Assembly: GCA_030693565.1 (NCBI GenBank)
Contig: JAUYAJ010000199.1
Span: forward strand, 1-11,865
Direction: 5' to 3'
From: Rubrivivax sp.
GTDB lineage: Bacteria; Pseudomonadota; Gammaproteobacteria; Burkholderiales; Burkholderiaceae_C
DNA length: 11,865 nucleotides
Positions 7,116-11,865 of this stretch are shown here, piece by piece. The position numbers were made by a program, and so were the translations under genes. The number at the start of each line of letters is the position of its first letter. The stretch's first letter is position 1. The notes under the pieces are model-generated. The model had not been told where the DNA came from. It saw only the letters and a program-made list of their open reading frames with translations, and ran no database searches.

Positions 7116-7302
7116 GGTGATTAGCGCCAGCTTTTGGAGCGCGCCCTCTTGCCGATGAAACAACGATCCACAAGGGCGCCGGAGCGGCTGTCGCAACACC
7201 TCGATCGTGCTGGCGAGACCATCGATGCAAGGGCGGCGCGCGGCGCGCGGCGGCCGGTGGTCGGTAGCCGGAAACCAAGCGGGGCCGGCGGCGCGAGGCC
7301 GC

Positions 7303-8748
7303 TCAGCCGCTGCTCTTGTTCCAGTTGGTGATCTGCTGGCCGACGTAGCCTTGCAGCGAAGTCAGCTTGGCCATGTTGGTGTCCAGGCGCGAGTACTGAT
7401 CGCGCAGCCGCTTCTCGGTCAAGGCCAGGCGATCTTCCATGCGGCTGACGCTGTCCTTGCTGCGCTTGATGGTGTTGCGCAGGTTGTCCTGGCGCGTCGT
7501 CAGCACGCCATCGGCGGCCAAAGTGCCAGTACCGAAGTCGCGCAGCAGCACGCCAAAACCGTCGAACTCGGTGCCGGTCTCGTTGCGCGAGAAGAAGGCC
7601 TTGAGCTCGGGCAGGCGGCCAACCGCCGTGTCGAGCTTGGCGTCGTTGAGCTTGAGGCTGCCGTCTCTCTGCGGCTCCAGGCCGATGTCGAACAGGCGCG
7701 TGAACGTGGTGCTGGCGGCGTTGCTGGCGCCGATCAGTGAGCGCACCTGGGAGATCAAGGAGACTGCCGAACGATCGCCTTGCAAGGTGCCGGCCTTCTT
7801 GCTGCCTTCGTCGAAGCGCGTCTGTTCGCGCATCAGCTTGTGCAGGTCGTTGTAGGCGCTCGAGAAGTTGGTGACCGATTTCTTGATGGCGGCGTTGTCA
7901 CGGTTGACCGTGAGGTCGACATTGCTCGTCGTCACCTGGGACAGTTGCACCGTCAGGCCGTCGATGACGTCGGTCATCGTGTTGGTGGCCGAGCTGATGG
8001 GCACGCCATTGATGACGGCGTTGGCGTTTGCCGCCGCCAGGCGCTGCTGCATCTGGTTGACGGCGTTCGATGGGTCGAAGGCCAGCCGCGACAGACCGGC
8101 GCCATCGTCGTGAATGCCGTCGTCGGCGTCGACGGTGGTGATGCGAAAGGCGTTGGCCTCGCCGGTGCTGGTCGAGCGCAGCGAGAGTCGGGCGCCACTG
8201 GCGTCGTTGACGATCGACGCCGTGACGCCGGCGCCCGCGCCGTTGATGGCGTCGCGCACGGCGGCCAGCGAATCACTGCCGCTGGCGATGTCCACCGTCA
8301 CGGCGGTGACGCCGTCCTTGGGCGTGAACGTGGTCTGGCCGGCATTCCAGCGCCCCAGCTCGATGGTCAGGCTGCCACTGCCGACACTGGCGGTGCTGGC
8401 GCCAAAGGTGGTGGCGCTGACCAGGGTCTGCGCCGCGGCCAGGTTGGTCACGCCGATGCTGTAGCTACCGGGCGGGGCCAGGCCGGTCGAGGTCGCGGTG
8501 ACGGCGGCGGCATTCGAGCTCGCCACCGTGGTCGGCGTCCAGGTGCTGGCATCGGTGAGGCTTCGAGCAGCGTCGCGCAATGTCGTCATCGCGCTTTGCA
8601 GCTTGCCGAAGGCCGACAACTGCGTCTCGTAGCGCGTCGTCAGCTGCTGCTGCAAGGTCACTGGACGGCGCTCCAGCGCCATCAACTGGGTGACGATGCC
8701 GCTGACGTCCAGACCGCTACCCAAGCCGGGTGAAGACAGGGTGGCCAT
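7303..8748 (-). CDS. fliD: Flagellar filament cap protein FliD (HAP2)
   Basis: FliD forms the cap at the tip of the growing filament and folds flagellin subunits into place. The product is 481 residues. It begins MATLSSPGLGSGLDVSGIV, the signature N-terminus, with the FliD_N coiled region at about 9-105 (ALERRPVTLQQQLTTRYETQLSAFG). A Ser/Thr/Ala-rich variable middle follows, then the FliD_C domain at about 230-465, ending in a coiled coil (SRMEDRLALTEKRLRDQYSRLDTNMAKL) and GYVGQQITNWN. The ATG at 8748 has GAGGA six bases upstream; a TTG just before it is unlikely. A sigma-28 promoter lies directly upstream (8776-8803), so the gene need not depend on read-through from flagellin 2. The gene faces the same way as the flagellins, unlike the divergent fliC/fliD of enterobacteria. 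Confidence 0.97.
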   Translation of the reverse strand: MATLSSPGLGSGLDVSGIVTQLMALERRPVTLQQQLTTRYETQLSAFGKLQSAMTTLRDAARSLTDASTWTPTTVASSNAAAVTATSTGLAPPGSYSIGVTNLAAAQTLVSATTFGASTASVGSGSLTIELGRWNAGQTTFTPKDGVTAVTVDIASGSDSLAAVRDAINGAGAGVTASIVNDASGARLSLRSTSTGEANAFRITTVDADDGIHDDGAGLSRLAFDPSNAVNQMQQRLAAANANAVINGVPISSATNTMTDVIDGLTVQLSQVTTSNVDLTVNRDNAAIKKSVTNFSSAYNDLHKLMREQTRFDEGSKKAGTLQGDRSAVSLISQVRSLIGASNAASTTFTRLFDIGLEPQRDGSLKLNDAKLDTAVGRLPELKAFFSRNETGTEFDGFGVLLRDFGTGTLAADGVLTTRQDNLRNTIKRSKDSVSRMEDRLALTEKRLRDQYSRLDTNMAKLTSLQGYVGQQITNWNKSSG

Positions 8749-8775
8749 CAATCGTCCTCGTGGTTCATCATGCTT

Positions 8776-8803
8776 TTATCGGCATGCCCAAGCCCGAGTT
8801 GAG
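8776..8803 (-). promoter_or_regulatory. Sigma-28 (FliA) promoter of fliD
   Basis: On the minus strand a -35 CTCAA (8803-8799) is followed by exactly 15 bases and a perfect -10 GCCGATAA (8783-8776). Spacing matches the FliA consensus TAAA-N15-GCCGATAA, with one mismatch in the -35. The predicted start is near 8769, leaving a leader of about 20 bases that carries the GAGGA ribosome site. Confidence 0.85.
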
Positions 8804-8899
8804 CCGGCACCGCCCGCGCGTGCGGACAAGCTGCGCCCAGAACATCGGCTCAAGACAGCGTGCGGCCGGTCGCGCCAGAGCGCGCCGCGCCGCCCGCCA

Positions 8900-9736
8900 T
8901 CAACCTTGCAGCAGCTTGAGCACTTGCTGTGGCAGCGCGTTGGCCTGCGCGATCATCGCATTGCCGGCCTGCTGCAGGATCTGCGCCCGCGACAGGTTGG
9001 CCGTTTCGACCGCGAAGTCGGCGTCCATGATGCGGCTGCGGGCGGCGGTCAGGTTCTCCGCCGACACCTGCAGGTTCATCACCACGGTCTCGAAACGGTT
9101 CTGCGCCGCACCGTAGAGGGCGCGCGAGGTGGTCACCTGGTCGATCGACAAGTCGATCGCGTTGATCGCAGCGCGCGCGGCGTCGGCGTCGGTGCTGATG
9201 TCCAGCGCGGTGACGGCGTCGCGAACGCTGGCGGTGAGATCGGTGCCAGCGACGTCGATGGTGTCGATGTTGGCCACCGTGTTGGCACCGATCTGGAACG
9301 TGAACGTCGTCGTCGTGCCGTCGAACAGCGCGGTGTCGTTGAACCGCGTGCCTTCGACCAGTCGGGCCACTTCCAGGCGCAGCTCGCCGAATTCGGTTTG
9401 CAGGTTGGCGCGGTCGCCGGCGTTGTTGCTGCCGTTGGCCGACTGCACGGCCAGCTCACGCATGCGCTGCAAAGCGTCGCCGATCTTGCCGATCGCACCT
9501 TCAGCGGTCTGCGACAGCGAGATGGCGTCGTTGGCATTGCGCATCGCCACGTTCATGCCACGCACTTGTGCGTTCATGCGTTCGGCAATCGCCAGGCCGG
9601 CGGCGTCGTCTTTGGCGCTGTTGACCCGAAGGCCGGAAGACAGGCGTTGCATTGACGTCGACAGCGAACCTTGCGAAGTCGACAGGTTGCGCTGCGCGTT
9701 CAGCGACGCCAGGTTGGTATTGATCGTCTGGGGCAT
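8900..9736 (-). CDS. fliC: Flagellin 2
   Basis: A 278-residue filament subunit. It has the conserved D0/D1 N-terminus (TINTNLASLNAQRN, SMQRLSSGLRVNSAKDDAAGLAI, MNAQVRGMNVAMRNANDAIS) and C-terminus (NRFETVV, ARSRIMDADFAVETANLSR, ending QVLKLLQG). The centre is short, so the outer D2/D3 domains are essentially absent. The ATG at 9736 has two purine-rich ribosome sites (AAGGAG and AAGGAA); the frame upstream to 9793 lies in the leader. It is a close paralogue of flagellin 1, and the two differ mainly in the middle. It follows the flagellin 1 terminator and so should have its own promoter, though none is clear. No convincing terminator lies between it and fliD. Confidence 0.97.
   Translation of the reverse strand: MPQTINTNLASLNAQRNLSTSQGSLSTSMQRLSSGLRVNSAKDDAAGLAIAERMNAQVRGMNVAMRNANDAISLSQTAEGAIGKIGDALQRMRELAVQSANGSNNAGDRANLQTEFGELRLEVARLVEGTRFNDTALFDGTTTTFTFQIGANTVANIDTIDVAGTDLTASVRDAVTALDISTDADAARAAINAIDLSIDQVTTSRALYGAAQNRFETVVMNLQVSAENLTAARSRIMDADFAVETANLSRAQILQQAGNAMIAQANALPQQVLKLLQG
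8976..9022. repeat. Flagellin 3'-end direct repeat, copy in flagellin 2
   Basis: A 47-base segment that matches 10202-10248 at 46 positions; the first 29 bases are identical. It codes for the C-terminal D0/D1 helix shared by both flagellins. Confidence 0.9.
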
Positions 9737-9792
9737 TTCCTTGCACTCCTTCAAGAACCGGTAACCCCGGCAACACGCCGGCTGCTTTGGCA

Positions 9793-9815
9793 AACCACCC
9801 CAAGTGCGGGTGGTT
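9793..9815 (-). other. Hairpin in the flagellin 2 leader
   Basis: A perfect 8-bp inverted repeat (AACCACCC / GGGTGGTT) with a 7-base loop lies 57 to 79 bases before the flagellin 2 start. There is no T-run after it on the minus strand, so it looks like a leader structure and not a terminator. A role in mRNA stability or translation is inference. Confidence 0.5.
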
Positions 9816-9936
9816 CACCTCACGGCCCGGCGCAGTGGTGCGGCGGTTGGTCGGCGACGCCGCGTTTGCGGTGTCGTCGGCCGGCCGTCAGCGCTCCGGA
9901 CAACAGGGGTACAGCCGTACTCCTGATGTTCGCCAT

Positions 9937-9964
9937 TTTCTGGCCGCTGCGTCCGGGCGATTGA
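9937..9964 (-). promoter_or_regulatory. Weak sigma-28-like candidate for flagellin 2
   Basis: TCAA (9964-9961), 16 bases, then GCCAGAAA (9944-9937): the -35 matches that of the fliD and fliS promoters, but the -10 has three mismatches to GCCGATAA. It is listed because a promoter is needed downstream of the terminator and nothing better is visible. Confidence 0.25.
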
Positions 9965-10021
9965 TTGAATAGGGGCCTGAAATCCCGACAGATCGGATCC
10001 GCTGCGTGAGCGGCACAAAGA

Positions 10022-10060
10022 CAGACAGCGTCGGGGCCGTGAGGCCCGCGACGCTGTCTG
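10022..10060 (-). terminator. Intrinsic terminator of flagellin 1
   Basis: A 17-bp stem (12 bp CAGACAGCGTCG paired with its complement, then GGGCC/GGCCC, with one bulged base) closes a 4-base loop. On the minus strand the stem is followed by TCTTTGTG. It begins 65 bases after the flagellin 1 stop. A U-rich tail is absent on the plus strand, so it works leftward only. Confidence 0.85.
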
Positions 10061-10125
10061 CGGTGGGGAAGGGCGCTGCGCGGCCGCTTCAAAGCGGCGC
10101 CGCGGCGGCGTCTGGATCGAGGGGA

Positions 10126-10968
10126 TCAGCCTCGAAGCAAGGCCAGCACTTGTTGGGGCTGCTGGTTCGCCTGGGCAATCATTGCGTTGCCCGCTTGTTG
10201 AAGGATCTGCGCCCGCGACAGGTTGGCCGTCTCGACCGCGAAGTCGGCATCGACGATGCGCGACCGGGCGGAAGTCAGGTTTTCCGAGTTGACCTGCAGG
10301 TTGGCGATCACGCTGTCGAAACGGTTTTGCACCGCGCCGAAGTTGGCCCGTGCCGTCGTCACCGCGTCGATCGCAGTGTCCAGCGCCGTCAGCGCCGAGG
10401 TGGCACCTGTGGCGTCGGCGCCTGAGATGTCCAGTGCCGCGACCGCGGTGTCCGTGGACGTCAAGTCGTCCATCACGACGTCCAGCGTGTCGGCGCTGTC
10501 GGTGCCGGCGCCGATCTGGAAGGTGAAGGTGCCGCCGGTTCCGCCGGTGCCGTTGAGCAGAACCTGGTCGTTGAACTTGGTGCCGGCGACCAGGCGTGTC
10601 ACTTCGGCTTGCAACTCCTTGAATTCGGTCTGCAGGTTGTCACGGTCGCTGCCGTTGTTGGTGCCGTTGGCTGACTGCACCGCCAGTTCCCGCATGCGCT
10701 GCAGCGAGTCGCCGATCTTCGACGCCGCGCCTTCAGCGGTCTGCGCCATCGAGATGCCGTCGTTGGCATTGCGGATGGCGACGTTCATGCCTCGAACTTG
10801 GGCGTTCATGCGCTCCGAGATGGCCAGGCCAGCGGCGTCGTCCTTGGCACTGTTGAGACGCAGGCCTGAGGACAGGCGCTGCATGGAGACGCTGAGCGAG
10901 GCTTGCGACGACGCGATGTTGCGTTGTGCATTGATCGACAGCAGGTTGGTATTGATGGTCTGAGCCAT
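10126..10968 (-). CDS. fliC: Flagellin 1
   Basis: A 280-residue filament subunit with complete D0/D1 ends: AQTINTNLLSINAQRN, SMQRLSSGLRLNSAKDDAAGLAI and MNAQVRGMNVAIRNANDGIS at the N-terminus, and RIVDADFAVETANLSRAQIL to QVLALLRG at the C-terminus. The centre is reduced and holds a GTGGTGG turn, so no D2/D3 domains are present. The ATG at 10968 follows AGGAG by seven bases. A sigma-28 promoter is found about 220 bases upstream (11190-11218), which makes a long leader, and a strong terminator follows the gene. This suggests a single-gene, high-level transcript, and so this copy is the likelier main filament protein; that ranking is inference. It stands divergent from flhD. Confidence 0.97.
   Translation of the reverse strand: MAQTINTNLLSINAQRNIASSQASLSVSMQRLSSGLRLNSAKDDAAGLAISERMNAQVRGMNVAIRNANDGISMAQTAEGAASKIGDSLQRMRELAVQSANGTNNGSDRDNLQTEFKELQAEVTRLVAGTKFNDQVLLNGTGGTGGTFTFQIGAGTDSADTLDVVMDDLTSTDTAVAALDISGADATGATSALTALDTAIDAVTTARANFGAVQNRFDSVIANLQVNSENLTSARSRIVDADFAVETANLSRAQILQQAGNAMIAQANQQPQQVLALLRG
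10202..10248. repeat. Flagellin 3'-end direct repeat, copy in flagellin 1
   Basis: The partner of 8976-9022, same orientation, 46 of 47 bases alike. The two copies are 1226 bases apart; recombination between them would remove most of flagellin 1 and fuse it to flagellin 2. Confidence 0.9.
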
Positions 10969-11189
10969 GGAAAAACTCCTAAACGGTTAAACATGCCCGG
11001 CTCCGGCGCCGGCTTGCAAGCGGCTTGGCAGCTGGCCACCCCGCCACATACAAACAACCCCTCAGCGGCAGGCAACCACCGAGGGCACCGCCCGGCGTCG
11101 GAGGGCTAGAGCTTGGTCGTTTCCTTTTCGACTCTGCGTTTGCCGTCCAACCGGACCACGGTGTCGATTTCTCGGCCCCGTTGGGTGGG

Positions 11190-11218
11190 ATATCGACCGT
11201 CTTTCGCGGCTACTTTAG
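11190..11218 (-). promoter_or_regulatory. Sigma-28 (FliA) promoter of flagellin 1
   Basis: On the minus strand CTAAAG begins at 11218; its TAAA (11217-11214) is followed by 16 bases and GTCGATAT (11197-11190). The -10 has one mismatch to the GCCGATAT form known for SigD-type factors, and the -35 is perfect. Expected start near 11183, hence a leader of about 215 bases. Confidence 0.75.
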
Positions 11219-11450
11219 GATTTTGTCAAGCCTGTTTTGCGCTCAACTTTTCACGTCCTGAGCGCGCTTCGCAGCGCGCATCCAACCCGTTATCGACCAC
11301 CCATGGCGCGACTTGAGGCGGCAGTCAGCGCCCGGTGGCAGGCGCCGCTCTGGCGCTTGTAGGAATTTGCCTGACAAGGCGGATGGACGAAAGCGGACCG
11401 CAGCGACGGAACTGGACTGATGTCACGGTTCATTTCCGATCCCTACAGTT

Positions 11451-11467
11451 CGTTTCACGCTGAAACG
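11451..11467 (+). other. Hairpin in the flhD leader
   Basis: CGTTTCA and TGAAACG form a perfect 7-bp stem with a 3-base loop, 25 bases before the flhD start and 14 bases before its AGGAG. It could act on flhDC mRNA stability or translation, or as a dyad operator; no function can be fixed from sequence. Confidence 0.4.
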
Positions 11468-11492
11468 CAATGCCAACCCCCAGGAGACAGAC

Positions 11493-11816
11493 ATGACCGC
11501 AGACCAAATCCTCGCCGAGATCCGTGAAGCCAACCTGTCCTACCTGATGCTGGCGCAAAGCCTGGTTCGCAGCGACCGCGAACAAGCGCTGTACCGCCTG
11601 GGCGTCAGCGAGGACACCGCGGTGCTGATCGACATGCTGACGCCGGCGCAGATGATGAAGATGGCCTCGGGCAACACCTTGCTGTGCCGCTTCCGCATGG
11701 ACGACGACGTCGTCTGGAACTTGCTCACCAGCCATGGCAAGAGCGCTGCCAACGAAGGCATCTCACGCCTGCATGCTTCCATCTTGATGGCCGGCCGCCA
11801 CCAAGAAGCGGCCTGA
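11493..11816 (+). CDS. flhD: Flagellar master regulator subunit FlhD
   Basis: FlhD joins FlhC in the FlhD4C2 complex that activates class II flagellar promoters with sigma-70. The 107-residue product carries the family core: LSYLMLAQSLVRSDREQALYRLGV at about 15-38, then LTPAQMMKMASGNTLLCRFRMDD. Cys65 is at the position that forms the inter-subunit disulphide in the E. coli protein. AGGAG stands six bases before the ATG at 11493. The flhC start follows 39 bases after its stop. The neighbouring divergent flagellin is a final output of the same cascade. It is a little shorter than the enterobacterial form, mainly at the C-terminus, as is usual in beta-proteobacteria. Confidence 0.96.
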   Translation: MTADQILAEIREANLSYLMLAQSLVRSDREQALYRLGVSEDTAVLIDMLTPAQMMKMASGNTLLCRFRMDDDVVWNLLTSHGKSAANEGISRLHASILMAGRHQEAA

Positions 11817-11855
11817 TCCGAGCCGTCCCGCAGTCACGAACCCCGAGAGCACACC

Positions 11856-11865
11856 ATGGCCCGCA
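11856..11865 (+). CDS. flhC: Probable flhC start (cut by window edge)
   Basis: An ATG 39 bases after the flhD stop, with a GAGAG ribosome site upstream, opens a frame reading MAR before the window ends. Known FlhC proteins often start in this way, and flhC nearly always follows flhD. The call rests on position, as only three codons are visible. Confidence 0.6.

Larger units (their letters stand above)
9737..10125. promoter_or_regulatory. Intergenic region between the two flagellin genes
   Basis: This stretch of 389 bases holds the flagellin 1 terminator (10022-10060), a small tetraloop hairpin just before it (10083-10098), and the leader and presumed promoter of flagellin 2. The leader shows a perfect 8-bp stem hairpin (9793-9815) and a smaller one nearer the start codon (CCGGC/GCCGG, 9767-9781). 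The best sigma-28-like match, TCAA-N16-GCCAGAAA at 9937-9964, is poor in its -10. No gene is supported in either strand. Confidence 0.6.
10969..11492. promoter_or_regulatory. Divergent flagellin 1 / flhD regulatory region
   Basis: These 524 bases hold no supported gene. The left part is the leader of flagellin 1, up to its sigma-28 promoter at 11190-11218. The right part must carry the flhDC promoter. I see no convincing sigma-70 pair there; the closest, TTGTCA at 11224-11229, has a poor -10 partner. Two hairpins are present: a 7-bp GC stem (GCGCGCT/AGCGCGC) at 11262-11279 and a 7-bp stem just before flhD at 11451-11467. Confidence 0.6.

Noticed and set aside
7151..7158. GCCGATGA on the plus strand as a sigma-28 -10 box
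   Set aside because: There is no -35 at the right distance, and it would drive transcription antisense to fliD.
7141..7179. Inverted repeat GCGCCCT/AGGGCGC between fliD and fliS as a fliD terminator
   Set aside because: The loop is 25 bases and no T-run follows on the minus strand.
7780..8733. A 317-codon plus-strand frame opposite fliD
   Set aside because: Composition rich in Gly, Val, Asp, Arg and His, lying wholly within fliD on the other strand.
11169..11176. GCCGAGAA on the minus strand as a second flagellin 1 promoter
   Set aside because: The -10 is close to consensus, but no TAAA or TCAA lies 14 to 16 bases upstream.
11262..11279. GC-rich 7-bp hairpin as a terminator between the flagellin 1 and flhD units
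   Set aside because: No T-run on either side, and neither unit should end there because both genes point away from it.
11470..11496. Eight-codon upstream reading frame ending at the flhD start, with tandem AGG AGA arginine codons
   Set aside because: The AGG AGA is simply the flhD ribosome site, and the tiny frame has no ribosome site of its own, so chance is the best explanation.

Overview
The window is about 11.9 kb of high-GC DNA that carries almost nothing but flagellar genes. FlhD-type master regulation, two short flagellins, and FliF, FliS, FliT and YcgR proteins of beta-proteobacterial type suggest the order Burkholderiales, probably near the Rubrivivax/Leptothrix/Ideonella group. The taxonomic call is inference from protein style and base composition; there is no marker gene in the window.

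Layout, right to left along the minus strand: flagellin 1 (10126-10968), a strong hairpin terminator (10022-10060), flagellin 2 (8900-9736), the filament cap fliD (7303-8748), the export chaperones fliS (6604-7035) and fliT (6242-6541), a ycgR-type PilZ flagellar brake (5444-6211), a PilE-like minor pilin (5016-5435), a GspH/FimT-like pseudopilin (4513-5016), and a membrane GGDEF-EAL protein (2502-4493). Then come the MS-ring gene fliF (279-1967) and the start of the rotor switch gene fliG (1-259, cut by the window edge). Two units face the other way: fliE (2195-2521), divergent from fliF as in enterobacteria, and the master regulator flhD with the first codons of flhC at the right edge (11493 onward), divergent from flagellin 1.

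Three good sigma-28 (FliA) promoters can be read: before flagellin 1, fliD and fliS. The last two share the form TCAA-N15-G(C/T)CGATAA. The fliS promoter appears to head a six-gene transcription unit: fliS, fliT, ycgR, two pilins and GGDEF-EAL. Gaps after fliT are 30, 8, -1 and 19 bases. The late flagellar programme would therefore also produce a c-di-GMP receptor that brakes the motor, an enzyme that can make or break c-di-GMP, and two type IV pilin-like proteins. This link between the filament stage, c-di-GMP and a pilus-like product is the most interesting point here.

Other points of note are the 20-base convergent overlap of the GGDEF-EAL gene with fliE, the near-identical repeat shared by the two flagellin genes, the long leader of flagellin 1, and the 524-base region shared by flagellin 1 and flhDC. 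No mobile elements, tRNA or rRNA genes, or CRISPR arrays were seen.
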